Shown: positions 31,873 through 44,734 of the stretch, piece after piece
How the letters are laid out: each line of letters opens with the position of its first letter
Numbering within the stretch: position 1 is the first letter of the stretch
Assembly: GCA_033032175.1 (NCBI GenBank)
Contig: CM065314.1
Location: forward strand, 496,001-560,000
Length of the DNA stretch: 64,000 bases
Source of the DNA: Saturnia japonica
Lineage: Eukaryota > Arthropoda > Insecta > Lepidoptera > Saturniidae
Direction: 5' to 3'
The notes under the pieces: generated by a model
Told to the model about the DNA's origin: nothing
The model's database searches: none
The model's input: only the letters and a program-made list of their open reading frames with translations
Position numbers and translations under genes: made by a program

Positions 31873-34800
31873 TTATGTACTATAATGAAAGTGGGATCTA
31901 TTTTGTCTCGTTTGTTTTGTTCTTATGATTTTATTTCACGTTTTCCATTTATATGGAGTAATCAGTTTATTAAATATTTGTTATTTAAAATTGTTTATAT
32001 ATTTCTTCAAACAGTTCACATGGATTTACCTGCAAAACCTAGATTTTGTTTTAACGTAAAAGCTATTGTACTTTAAGATGCAACAACAAAATTTTACAGT
32101 AATGTTTAATTTGAAAATTTGATGTGTATAGGTATGTACTTGATAAATCCAAATTATCAATGATTATAGAATTTAAATTTTATGGTTTAAATCTTGAATC
32201 CTTAGACACAGTGTGTAATCGACAGTTTCAAGTAAAAAGTAAATGAATATAAATAAAGATATGTACATCATAAGCTAATTAGTAATAATTTTAATAAATT
32301 AAAGGTTTGGCCAAATGTGTGGCAATTATAAACAATAACAAACATGAAATTTCAATTATCGTAAAGATTTTTAATGGCACTGTTTATTTTCAGCTATTTC
32401 CAGTTGAATCTAAGGGTTCAATGTAGCATTAATAAATTAGTACCATTCAAATTATTTATACTATGAATTTTTATGACGGTTTTTTAAGAAACATTCTGAT
32501 CTACCAGATTTATTTGTAACAAATTATCAAAAATTAAACGCCTATTAAAGTAGATAGCTAATCCATTTTAGAAGAAAACAGAGTCAAAGATAAAAGTAAC
32601 GCAACAAATGCACAATTTAACTATAAATACAGCAATCATGTTAATCTAATACGAATATTTCATCACAGCTTTATGTCTGTCTTGAACATAAGGTCATCCA
32701 AAAACGAAGATAAAAATCAACACGTATTTGTATTAGACGTTTTTTGCTTCTATCAAAAGTTACGTACCGATATTAAATGGCCCAGTGTAATGCTTTACAG
32801 TTTGCACACTTGTCGTCTGTTTGGCCTACAAAGCAATCACTCGTTATTAGGCTGTGACCTTGAATATTACATTTCACCTTTTCACGCTTTAAATGGATTA
32901 TATCAAGCATAGAGCAAACAACAAATAAAATCCTATAAGAATCATATTGGGAGGAAACTAAAGCCTAACAAACTGAATTGAATAAAGATAGTATTATATT
33001 ATTTTTTTAGGAACTGTATCAGGAATTGTTTTGTGAATTTTAGTTAACAAATATTTATGATATTTATTTGAGTAGTTCCTTAATTGGTTTTTGATTTTCC
33101 TTATGTGTACATTATATACATGTTTTGTAATAAAATGATCAAAACAAATCTGTTGCTAAGGATAAAAATGCTATTATTGACGTAACATAACATAACATAA
33201 TTTTTGAGTATTATGAATTATTAGAAATATAATTTAGACATACCAATAACCGGTAAACATTTTTATTTCGTTAAATAGAAGATTCAAGACAATTCCATTA
33301 GAATACAAATGGACGCAATAATTAAAAAAAAAAAATTATATTTTGAATCACAGTTTAGGTATATTTTTCAAATTCCTATTCTGCAGAAACCACAAACGAA
33401 TGTAAATTTAAAACTCTACGTAGAGAACTCGACCTTTCGAAACAGTAATAAAAATAAAAATGTAAGTGTATAATGACATGATGTCTTTATGTACGAACAT
33501 AACCCATATAATATACATATTACATACACCTTGAATTGAAGGATTCAACGGCAGCCGATGCTATAGCAAGCAATTATTTACAGCAATAATTGTCCCAACA
33601 AGTTTTAATATTTACTTATGAAGCGTAAACTTTATATAGTAACGACTGTCTTTAAGGCTTATTAGAAACATTAATTTATAAGAGGTGGGTTAATAGAATT
33701 CTAAGCATTTAATTGCAAATGATAGACTTATAATATTATATTCCTATATGAAAATAGTAAATGACCATTAATTAAAACATTCAAAAGAAAAGAAAAAATG
33801 TGTGTGTGTACCAGAGTACACAGGTAAGAAGTGAAACTTCTTTACGACATATCATTTTTCTACTATTTGCAACTTCACGAAAATGGGGTAGATAAGGCTT
33901 ATTAAGCCTTAAGAAAAACAATTTTTTTGAATAAATAAATCATTAAAAACGAATAATTAAAAAAGATGTACGTATACATATTTTTATTTTCTAATCGTGT
34001 TTTGTTTTATTTTTAAATTATTATTTAATTTATATTTTTTATTGTTTTTAGAATTAATAATGTTCACTAGATTTACAGTCATATTTATTAATACTTGCTA
34101 ATTTTAACAGATTCATATACATTCACTGATACTTACAATCAAAAAGTGAGGTTAACCTCAAATAAATATTAAAATCATGCTCATACGTGTTGAATTTATA
34201 AAACGAAATATATAATCACTCTCACTTTTCTTGTAAATTCACTTAAATTTGAATAAGTCTTTTTATTTTATCACTTTCAAATTAATATATTGTTATTCTT
34301 ATTTCAAACCAAACTTCAAAACTAATATATTGTTGTTATTATTATAATATATTACATTATATTCTTTACGTCACTATACTAAACTTTGATAAAAAAAGCA
34401 ACATGGCGCGTAACCGAAAAACGTGACGATTTTTTTTACACTGCTACAAAATTTCTCCCGTACGTCGATAAAGAAGTTTCACTTCAATAAAAATAAACAT
34501 AGTTAATTCTCCAATCTACGGGGTTCCAGAAGAAACAGTAAACAAAGTAAGAGTAGGTAACCTAAGCATAAAAAACAACAACAACGGGAACAAAGGAGTA
34601 AAAAGATCATAATTTTTCTTGGTAATGTAATCTGGATTCTAATTATGCCACAGTTATCATTTAAAACCTACGGCGTGACTAATCAAAACAATCAAGTAGG
34701 TATACATTATTCGACGATATCACTATAATTTAATTTTTTTGCATATAATTTTTTACTTTGTAATTTTGTTTTGAGCTTTATAACTAGTATATACCATTGC

Positions 34801-36763
34801 TTATATAAATCTATAAAACAAAATTTGAATAACAAAACTACGAATTCTGATTTTAATAATTATGTAAACTTTTATTACAAAATTAATCAAATATTGAAAC
34901 CGCAAAGGAATGGTATTAAGTTAGGAAGATTGAAGACATGTCCAAAAATGTCTAGGTAGTTAGAATGCAATAGTTTTTCTATAGCTGAGTATTATGAAGT
35001 AAGTTTGCCAAATAAATAGACGTGGTGTATTAAAAAATATACTGCTAGGTTCAACATTTGCAAAGATAAACGAATCGTCCCCTTTTTATAGTGTCTCTGC
35101 ATCAGTTAACTTTATTAAAATATTTCTGTTTAAATCTTTTACTCCCACATTTACGTGTTTATCCATTGTTTGTTCTCACACTTCACGTTTGTTCATTTGC
35201 AATATTATCTCGACAACCTCATCCGTCTCTCTTAACCCCAAAGATAAATAAATATACCTACCTTTTTAGGTTTCGCAAGGTTAACGGCACGGTATTCGGG
35301 TACTCAAGGGCCATCAATATTTTGAATTTTAAAAATTCACAAAAGCCCGGCCCGGCTTCATAATGACACGTGTGTTTTTTTATTTCTCGTTTCAACCTTG
35401 CGATGCCGCGGCCGGTCGCAGTGGCCTTGGTTAATGGTTCACATGTTTATGCGAATTTATCTTATGTTAATGCTTAAGTTACAACGGGTTGAGCAAAATC
35501 ATTGGAAAATACTGCTTACTTGAATTTGTTTCTTAAGTATTGGCGTTGAAAATGGTTATATGTTAGAACACACAAAAGGTTTAAATTTATGAATCTAAAG
35601 TTTATAAAGATAACTGGTTTTCTTCAGCTCCTTTCTTAAATTCAGGACGTCACCCTCTTGGGCATCATTGCTTACAATCAGGTAACATTGTTCTGAAACA
35701 TAATGAAAGTTAAACAAAAACCCACTCGTAGGTCTTTACGTCCAACATTTATAAAATTTAATTACTGTTCGATATGTAAAAGGATTTCTGCTTACACCCA
35801 ACGATATTTTTACCCGCGTTAAAATCGAAGTAGGTTGTACAAACCTACATACATATGTTCGGATGTAAGTAGTATCTATAGTATGAAACCGGTCCGTAGG
35901 ATTCTGAGTATCGCTATAAAAACATGTTAAGTTTATACGTACTTATTTACATTGCAATGTTGATGGAGTTGATAATTTATTATAATATCTATGCCATCTT
36001 GGGAAAATGTATAGGTATGTACTGTTTTATCTCCTTCGTAGTAATTAGGACTACTCAAAAAATTCCTTTGCCTAATTTGTTTTATGATAATAATTAACCA
36101 GATCCGTTAAAAAAATTTTAAGGGTACTGATGTAGAAAGTAATTTATGGTTGTTTTTAGTTTCACAAGGTTGTAAAGCAGTAACGTAGTGATCGTTTATC
36201 GTGTTTTTTAATTTGGAATTTATACTAAATTTGCAATAAGATATTAGAAACAACAATTAAACTTAAGTTGAATCACTCAATACATATAATTTACAATTCC
36301 AAAAGACCATGATTAGGGTATAAACACATTGTATTTAGCTTTAAAATTGTGCTATACAGAAACCGGGCACGTTTGCGATCGAATCAGTTTGCAGTTGAAT
36401 TATTTGATTGTTGTTTTTTTGCGCGTCTCGCCGCGGCCTCCACTTTTTACTGAACGGCTTACTCAAACGAAATAACTATTGAGTTTTTGCTATAGGAAGT
36501 TGATATATAGTTATAAATTGACTTATAGTCTCTCACGATGTCTTGACAGCTGTTATAGTATAAAGATTTTATATCGTCTGTTTGGAGGTCAAAAGAGGTA
36601 AGCCACATTACTTGCGATACGAATTGTCTCCGAAATAATTTTAAAACAACTTTATCATGATTAACAGTTTTGTTTAAGGCTTTTCAGTGATTTACGAATT
36701 GCTTTTTTGTGATTCAAAATAATTGGTTATTATAGTTCGGGAGTTCACCTATGACCCATATTA
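31873..36763. other. Intronic, no recognised repeat
   Basis: About 4.9 kb without a recognisable element. Short ORFs here (31885-32076, 32673-32912, 34771-34959, 35091-35363) have no domains. GC-rich patches at about 35295-35430 (cccggcccggcttcat, gatgccgcggccggtcgcag) and 36360-36445 (gcgcgtctcgccgcggcctc) stand out and could be regulatory. Confidence 0.4.
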
Positions 36764-37125
36764 TCTATAAATAAATACGTGAAGCAAAAGCTTTCGGTAC
36801 CTTTTTAAGCGTATTACGTGGACGGAAGACTGTGAGATTTGGCATGGTTAAAGTTCATATAGAGAAGGAGTGCAGAAAGCTAAAATTGATCTATAATATC
36901 TGTTAATAATATATTAAATTAAATAATACTGCGAATTCTACACCGATCAGTGCCATTGAACTTAGACCCCCCAATATATTGGACATTGTTACTCAACGAA
37001 AAGTGACAGCAAGAGATGTAGATAATTCTCATTGTTTAAGTTCATGAATACTGCAAATGTCAAACAGAAAGTAGTCCATGATCAAAAAGTCGCTGGTCGA
37101 ATTTCGAGCTTAGAGCGATCGCTAG
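36764..37125 (+). mobile_element. Helitron-like element, family D, best copy
   Basis: 362 bp. Starts A|TCTATAAATAAATACGTGAA, contains gcaaaagctttcggtacct, gactgtgagatttggcatgg, gaaggagtgcagaaagctaa, accccccaatatattggaca and aaaaagtcgctggtcgaatt, and ends cttagagcgatcgCTAG|T. Full length, non-coding, and the best reference copy for family D in this window. Confidence 0.8.
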
Positions 37126-38574
37126 TATTTTAAATATACTAGGGCTTCTTTTCGTTTTAACACCGGGTTGAAATAATAAATATGGTAACGGATTATGACA
37201 GGGCACTTTCCATACACCCTCTAGCTAAGAATCTACCGTCAAGCACATCTCGATGCTCCGGCAGCTGCATTTGAAAATAATCCTCCTTTTTAAGCTTGAC
37301 CAATTAATTGTGGTGAAGCACTCGCTTGTTGTGACAACAATATAAAAATAAATATACTTAAATTATCAGATAAAGAGAGCATCGTGAAGCAAATACAAAG
37401 ATTCGGATGTAGCCGATAGCTGCCGCCCCCGGGGACGGTGAAATAGGGCGCGCCCGCCCTTGCACTGTACTATTATAGATTTTTTTCGGTTTTTCTTCCG
37501 GGGTTGCTACGCGTCCAAGGCCGTCAGCTTCCGGGTACAGCCGGGATACACGTGGCGTTCTATGATTATTAACGTCGAGAGAAAATTGTCGGAAAATTTA
37601 TTGAGATTTTTTTTTCTTTTGATGTACGAAATTTATTGCGAATATGTAAAATCGTTATAATCTAATTTTATATCCTGGCTTCACCCGATATTATTAAGAA
37701 TATTGAAAAAATCACGCGATATAAAAAATATACATGTTAGAAAATATGAAAAAACAGGAATACGCTTTATTACATTGTAAGACTAACATGAAACTTTAAA
37801 ACTTAAATTTTGAAGTTTTAGGTGTTTCTCCTTACAATTTACTATCATAATATTTTAAGATTGTTGCATTAATTTCAAATTTCAAACCACAATTATCATA
37901 TTTTTTTATTCGAATTCAAATCAGTAGATAATATTCAAGCGATATAAACAGTGATAAAAATTAACGAGGAAATATGACATTCAGTCACCTATATACTTAG
38001 TGGCTTTCGGCATGGTGCTTACAAACGGGCACGAGACGGTGGCCATTTCTATTTTTTACTCGGTGGTTATTGTGACCATTTAATTGTATTGTAATTAAAA
38101 TCATAACTTTTACATGGAATTTGAAGTCCAAATAATAAAACGGAAATCCCTGGGTCAAACCACTAGCTTATCGGTCACCGCGACTGCGTATCATGTCCAT
38201 ATATCCGACCTTCACGTAGACAGTGTTTGATAAGAGAAAAAAAACTGTTATCTAATAATGCATAATTCCATTTGAATAATTGTCACATGTTTGCAGAGGT
38301 CTCATTTTGTATTTTCATAATATACACGGTAATGGTAATTCATGGTAATCCATTACAGAAATTAAATTAATAGGTAAACCCCACAAAAAAATCGAATCTC
38401 TTTCAGATCGATTTATTCTGCCAACGTATAAAGTCTACTGCTTGGCATATTATGATGATATAATAAATATTTAAAGTTAGAAATACATTTTTTTAGATTT
38501 AAAATCCATTCTAAACTTTAATATGATATCTATGTTATAATTTTAAATAGTCAGGTACTGTTATAATAAGCCAA
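37126..38574. other. Intronic, with one GC-rich patch
   Basis: GC-rich patch at about 37416-37565 (gccgcccccggggacgg, gggcgcgcccgcccttgc). The 66-codon ORF at 37460-37660 overlaps it but shows no domain. Otherwise AT-rich with no gene. Confidence 0.4.
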
Positions 38575-38885
38575 AATGGCTTATTGTGACTTATATATAA
38601 TTGCTATCCCAGACTTTTTTTTAGATATACTAAGGATCAATATTATTATAGAACATAGTATTTCCGTATCATTAACGATTACGCCAGCGCACGCAGTTAA
38701 ATCAGCTGTGGACGGTCTCGACTTCCGACTTATGTAACTAAAATTGATATTTAAGGCTATCTGAAAGTTATAGCCTAATTTTAATTGGCCTATACTATTC
38801 CTCGTGAGTCTGGCTATTATATACAAAAATAATTTTTCGAATCCGACTGGTGGTAGTTCCAGAGATTAGCGTTTCCGCGTTTCCT
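38575..38885 (-). repeat. Dispersed repeat, family G, inverted copy
   Basis: Reverse complement parallels 43485-43800: gctaatctctggaactacc, attcgaaaaattatttttgt, agactcacgaggaatagtat, gcgtgcgctggcgtaat and gatccttagtatatct occur in the same order. Non-coding; the overlapping 81-codon ORF is a by-product. Confidence 0.65.
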
Positions 38886-39159
38886 CTTTATTATATTAGT
38901 ATAGAACTATATATCAATAAAATTAAAATCTAAATGTTCTGTCTAACATCTAAAACCTGAATCAATGTTACCAGCTTTTTATATAAAAATGTAATTTTTT
39001 TATCATGGTAAACTAAGTAAATAGTAATTACCTACTGTCACTTTAACGACAGAACGCCCGTACTTAATGCTGAAGTTATGAAAATAACAAGTTATAAATA
39101 AACGCACCTGGAAACAACAAATACTTATAAAAAGGCTTTAGTAGTAAGCTTACGTGGCA

Positions 39160-39345
39160 ACCCTGGCACGTTTCCATGACAACGCGCCCGGGAGCTTCCA
39201 GTCACGTGTCACGGGTACTTCCGCGTTTTTCTTTTCTCTCCGCGCGCGTTTTTTCCCCCCTGTGTAGTAGGGGGCTGCCTTTACGGCCCTGCCCTTCCCC
39301 CGGCTCGTGTACACGCGGCTTAATTGCGTCTGTGAGTGTGGTCCA
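39160..39345. promoter_or_regulatory. GC-rich island with X-box and ETS-site matches
   Basis: About 180 bp of CpG-rich sequence inside the AT-rich intron. It contains gtttccatgacaac (39170-39183), a match to the RFX X-box pattern; cacgtg in agtcacgtgtcacg (39201-39214); and acttccgcg (39218-39226), whose reverse complement gcggaagt is an ETS-type site. It also has several C/G runs (cgcgcgcg, cccccctgtgtag, cccttcccccgg). An enhancer, alternative promoter or unannotated first exon are all possible; I cannot tell which. Confidence 0.4.
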
Positions 39346-40433
39346 GAGAAATTAGAGCTAGATTAGTTTTCGATGCAGAGAAATACTTTTTACTTCAATA
39401 TTTATCCGCGAGGTGAATACCTATTTAAATTAATATTGATTTATTTCAAAAATATATCAAGAGAGGCAAGCATACGTAATTGGTATATTATAATATATAA
39501 TATAGTATTCAATAATAAAAATAATCAAATATTAAACGTGATTGCGAACACGACAAATACTACAAAAAGGTTGTTTATTTATGGTTAATATAGTACTTTT
39601 ATATATAAAAAAAAAACATTATTACAAATGAGCCCTGCCCCAGTGAGGTCAATCGGGTCACACCTAAATGCGTCTAGATAAGGGCATTAATCGGTGACCT
39701 TGTTCCTACGTTATGCCCGTTTGTTTACTATATAATACACTAATTATAAATATTTCCAATTAGTATTACAGACATTTAATTGGCAAGATAGTAATAAATT
39801 TAATATTAACAATATATTATTTGCGGCGTAAACAATTTTATGATGTATTACTTCTTTACCACTAATTTCTGTTTCAAGTAAATTTTTATAACAGTTTTTG
39901 TAAACTACACTGTACTTGATAGAAAGAAAGAATGAAAGAAAACATAATATATTTTACATAAAACCAAGAATAAAAAAAAGGTGTTTACTTACGTAGGTAC
40001 GCATTTAAGAAATGGTGTCATAAATCAAAAATAAATCCAAAAATGTTATCCCGTCTGTCAACAACAAGATTAATTTAGCTGTTAATAATAAATAGATTCT
40101 TGTTTTAGTAAGAGGTTGCAGATTTATTAGCCCAAGCACTGCAGAGCTGATATTCTGAGAAGGTCTAACTCATGGACGGGTTTACACAGAATATTTTTAC
40201 TTATCTAAATGATCGAAATATGATACTTAATTATACACGTGCTATAATATACATATATTCTGTTGACCTGTCTTTTACATATCAAGACTAATATTAAAAA
40301 GCTCAAAAGATGGTTTTTTATTTGTCTGAACGTGCTCTGGAAGAAAAATTGCATTTTATAGCTTCTGTATAGTTATGCTATAGAACTTTACGGCTCCCAG
40401 GAGCGAAGCAGTAGCCATGTATCTTAAGCATTT

Positions 40434-40547
40434 TGCGGCTACGTGTCTTAATTGCTCGCCCCTAAGTCCGGTGAAGTTGTAAAAGCCGTCTGAGGATTCA
40501 GGGCCCTTATGCATAGCAGTATAGTCACTTCTAAAAATAAACACTTT
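40434..40547 (+). mobile_element. Jockey-type LINE 3' tail, short copy
   Basis: Matches the last 110 bp of the LINE at 10917-13535: ctcgcccctaagtccggtga, gtaaaagccgtctgaggatt, cagtatagtcacttctaaa. 5'-truncated. It lies inside a 71-codon minus-strand ORF, which is therefore repeat-derived. No obvious target duplication. Confidence 0.7.
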
Positions 40548-40784
40548 AAGCAATCTAGAATCTACGGGCATAGAAATGAGAATGTCGAGAGGTTACATGG
40601 CTATGTTGGCGGCACAGAGGCGAGTTGGTCGAATATATTTAACAAGGGTCAAATTGTGGGGCACAGCTAGTATGTAATAAAATAATACATCCTTATAGAT
40701 GGACAGCATATTATTTGAAAAATATATAGCGATCTTTAATAAATCTTAGATGGGGGGCAAGTTGAAAAGGCAGTTGAAGCAGCA

Positions 40785-41015
40785 AATTATAATTCAAAGA
40801 CCCACCAAAATGGCACTAGAACTAGAATGATACTTTTTCGTGATTTTATTGTTTTTACTGTTGTAAAACTTAAAGAAATAATTGAACAATAATGTTGTTC
40901 AAGTTAGCGAAAATAAAAAATTATAACTTTTGGCGTTATCTTTATACGCATTTGCTACCGCAGCACCACCCTAAATTGACTCTTTTCCACGGAGAATTTT
41001 TCATGTACAGAGATA
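40785..41015 (+). repeat. Dispersed repeat, family F, left-part copy
   Basis: Matches the left part of 27585-28130: aaaatggcactag, aatgatactttttcgtga, gtttttactgtt and gcaccaccctaaattgac. Non-coding. Confidence 0.55.
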
Positions 41016-41571
41016 CCAATAACATGCATTAAAGACAGGGTTAGTGATGACTATTCAGATTTTCAGCCCCAAAATATAAACATGAAAGTAATTGGCAATA
41101 AAAGAATGTAAAGGAAAAATACAATGTACTTACATAAAATATATCTTTTTTTAAACATTTAAATTTCGTACGAGGAAAATATTAAAGTAAGCAGGACAAT
41201 TTGACGTAAATAAAATGCCCTGGGATTATCCCGTAGGTAAATATAGACCAATTAATGTATTTACCACTTTTGTTATCAACTTTATGGTTACCATGGTGGG
41301 TGTTTTATTAATTAATAATACTTGGCAACTTTATAATAATAATGTTTTATGACTACAATATTGAAGCGTCGGAATAATCCAGTCCATGTTTGAAATAACA
41401 TATACTTGGCAACTTTTTTTATAATTAATAAATGAGGTAAAGGGCTTGTAATTATTCAGCCTAAAAATATTTTAAATAACCTTATAGAATATGTAGCTGG
41501 TTAAACAAAATCACCAATAAAAAGATCTCTACATAAAACTGTCTATATATTTTAGCTGTTTTTATTCTTTA

Positions 41572-41785
41572 CTAGCTGTACCCGACGGTTTTATCCGTGT
41601 TCATTTTATACGACAACATCGTCAACGCACCCGTGTTGGCAATTTTTTGTACTCTGTGTAAAACTATCGACATTTTTATTACAAATAAATATTTTTTTCA
41701 AATTATAATATTATATAATATAAGAATTTTTAAAATCTGTTCAGTAGTTTTTAAATTTGTCGCTTACAAGCAAAATAAAAACAAA
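41572..41785 (-). repeat. Dispersed element, family J, copy 2
   Basis: Left end a|CTAGCTGTACCCGACGG, then ccgtgttcattttatacgac, catcgtcaacgcacccgtg and gtaaaactatcgacattttt, as at 10066-10298. On the minus strand the element ends CTAG|T. The 77-codon ORF at 41597-41830 is a by-product. Confidence 0.6.
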
Positions 41786-41789
41786 TCTT

Positions 41790-43311
41790 TCCTCTTTATA
41801 ATACTGGTTGGTATAAATAGGCCTAGTTGAGGATAGATTTTCAATTTCAGGCTGGTAGCTGCCAGGTGGGCATATCATGATCCATTTTGAAATGAAATTG
41901 TTGTGTTAATCTTAGCAAATACATATTCGTCTTGTTGTTTAATATTTTCTCAGTCTCCCACAAATAACAACGACGATAATGACCTATTGTATAGAAAATA
42001 ATGTTATTCATCAAAGATAATTAAAAACGAAATAAAATCATACTAAATTATGTATTCAATTTCAAAACTATATTCGACGTATTAATAATTTAAATACGCA
42101 AATTAACAGTATAGTAAAAAAAAAATTAGATTTCTCTGAATCAAACTACTCTGTGCAAGGCCTTGCACCAAATTCCCGGCAACATTTCTTTTTCGTGAAA
42201 ATCTATTTATAACTAAGGCAGCCTCGTGTTCTCCTACTCTGTTTATATTACGTAAACTCTGTGTACTGTAGAATAAAGTTCAGAATCGTATGTATAGCGA
42301 CTATATGTATTCTTTTTTATAGTGCGTCTATTATATTGATTAAGACGGCACCCTCTTCCGGTAGCGCTTCTTCAAAGATTTTCTTCTTATGCCTTTGTTT
42401 TTATGGTATTAAGCCGTATTTAATTAGAAATAATATTTAACCACAAAATGTCTGGCTCCATTGTGATTATTTTACTATGTTTCTAATTATTATATTGTAT
42501 TGATTTTCTTTTCAGTCGTGTTTATTCTTGCACTGGCAAATTGTTTTTTGGCTACAATGTTGAATTTAGACTGCACTGTTCTCTCTAAAACATTTCTGCT
42601 AAAGAGCAAACGAGATATATATATGTACTCTGATAGATACTATAGTAGATGTACATTTATTTTATAATGTTTTTTTTTACAAAATACTGAATCACTTGAA
42701 GTAGAGTTTAATGGTCAATTATTTGGCGATCACTTTTTCAAAACGCGTTTAGTAGAAATACATAAAAGCCAATATGTCCTTGTAACTTGTAACTAATACT
42801 ATACATAGGTATTCGTTTATGCAAACTTCTAAGAAATAATTGTCTTGTATTATTTAGACTTCGGTGTTTCTGTGTATATATAATTTTACAGCCTGAAACA
42901 ATTCTGTTTGCTGTATTCACGGATTAAAAAAAACTGTGAAATATCGAATAAGCTATAACATAAACTTATGTTTTAAGGTACGTTTATATTGTATTTTTCA
43001 TTAGCACGGAACATTACGATTCTATAAATTACTGTTTAGTTACCACGGTTTTTTGACTGTTATGACGAAAAAGTCACGGTGAGGTCTCCGATTTATTTAT
43101 TTTTTTGTTTTGCGACTCTTCTTGCGAATTTTTTATTAGTTTAAACTGTGCCTCTACCGTTAGTTTTAGGTAAGAACAGAGAAATCTAACCGAGACTAAA
43201 CAAAAATCGGCCGTATAATCAAAATACTAAGATTTATATTTATCTTTACAATTATCCTTAGTTTTCTGTGAAGGAAAAAATCGTTGTGAAACTATCTAAA
43301 GCACTTAGCTA
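41790..43311. other. Intronic, AT-rich, no feature recognised
   Basis: No gene, RNA gene or matched repeat. The 60-codon minus-strand ORF at 42738-42920 has no domain. Confidence 0.4.
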
Positions 43312-43452
43312 TCACCCTCAAGATGAAAATCTCCAAGCACCTGAAGGCTTGTTCCGGCAGATGATTTTGAGAATTCTTCTTTAGTATAAACGCGTTGTGG
43401 CGTAAGGCCACATCGTCACTTAACATCAGATGAGATTGTGGTCAAACGATAT
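43312..43452 (+). repeat. SINE family E body fragment
   Basis: Plus-strand fragment sharing ttgttccggcagatgatttt and cgtcacttaacatcagatga with the copy at 25105-25318 (minus). The tRNA-like head is missing. Confidence 0.5.
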
Positions 43453-43484
43453 CTGTACCTAGTTTAATAATAATTTATATAATA

Positions 43485-43800
43485 AAGCAGAAGAATTTTT
43501 TGTTTGTTTGTTAAGCACGCTAATCTCTGGAACTGGGTACCAGTCAGGTTCGAAAAGTTATTTTTGTATATTATTAGTCAGACTCACGTGGAATAGTATA
43601 GGCTATCTAACATTAGGCTACAACTCTCAGCTATCCTTATATATTGATTTTTATTAAGTAAGTCGAAAGTGAAAGCCCTCCCGAACCAATTTTTCCGCGT
43701 GCGCTGGCGTAATGGTTAATGATACATAAATACAACGTTTTACAAAAATATTGATCCTTAGTATATCTTAACAAAAGTCTGCAATGACATATGCCTATCT
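43485..43800 (+). repeat. Dispersed repeat, family G, direct copy
   Basis: gctaatctctggaactggg, aggttcgaaaagttattttt, cagactcacgtggaatagta, gtgcgctggcgtaatggtta and gatccttagtatatcttaac match the inverted copy at 38575-38885. Begins after taatataataaagcagaag. Followed within about 60 bp by a family L element. Confidence 0.65.
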
Positions 43801-43859
43801 CATAAACATAAGCCACAATAAGGTATTTAGTACAAAGATATTTTGAAAATTAAAAAATG

Positions 43860-44117
43860 ATTTATGAGCATTATTTTTAGGCAAGGCATGTTAATCCTTA
43901 TGAATGAAAGTTATTTCTTCATCAAGACAATTTTATGACGATAAACGTTGCCCTTTACAGCATGTTATTTGGACACATGATTTAAGAAATAATGAAAAAT
44001 TTAAAAAAATTGCACTCGCTGGAAAATAAACTGATATGATGGGCTAGTACTGATGCGTTGCCGTTGCGGTGTTTCTCGTATAAAATTAACACGAGTGAAG
44101 CCGTGGAGCATAGCCAG
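43860..44117 (+). repeat. Dispersed element, family L, copy 1
   Basis: Parallels 58900-59165: catgttaatccttatgaa, catcaagacaattttatgac, acagcatgttatttggacac, cgtataaaattaacacgagt and gaagccgtggagcatagCCAG|T. It ends like the Helitron-type elements, with CCAG here for CTAG. Non-coding; the 96-codon minus ORF (43982-44272) is a by-product. Confidence 0.6.
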
Positions 44118-44627
44118 TAAGCATATAAAGCAGGTATAAATCCAATTATTTGGGTCTCCCCTAGTCTAGAAACCATCCGTCGATAATATTTGACGTCGCG
44201 ATCCATATAGATCTTTAACGATTTATCACAGATTAGTATGCAGCATGCACGGTCATTCGACGCGGCAGCCAATATGATTCATACCCCAGAATATCCACTT
44301 CGGTGACTTCCACGCGTGAAGGAGACGATGATACACATAAAGCTGGCGTGCAAGTGAGATAGACTATACACTTTCACAAAATACATTCTTATATTTCGCA
44401 ACGAGTAAACGTGTTAAAAGTAATCAGGTTTTGATAATGTCTACTTAATTTCATATATATCTACTCTAATATATGTAGTATGTCTGTATTTACCTACTTA
44501 TATCTTAAAAAGGCTAGGTTAGTGTCGAATCACCTACCTTACCTTATTAATTATTAATATTACCTTCCACTATCGGCAGAGAGTTTATTCTAACACCTTG
44601 GAGCCTAAATAATCGCGGAGACTACAG

Positions 44628-44733
44628 TATGGGTTTCTGCAAAAGGGGAGTGAACAGGTATTATAGGCTGCGATGAGCACTTACCATCAGGCGAAACGCA
44701 TGCTTGTTTGCCACCGTCGTGGTATAAAAAAAA
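44628..44733 (+). repeat. Dispersed retroelement tail, family B, short copy
   Basis: Contains gtattataggctgcgatgag, cttaccatcaggcgaaacgc, atgcttgtttgccaccg and gtggtataaaa. Only the last 100 bp of the family remain. Confidence 0.65.
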
Positions 44734-44734
44734 A

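Noticed and set aside
32673..32912. 79-codon ORF considered as the next ETS exon
   Set aside because: No ETS signature (no tryptophan-glycine pair, no RYYY helix) and no good acceptor.
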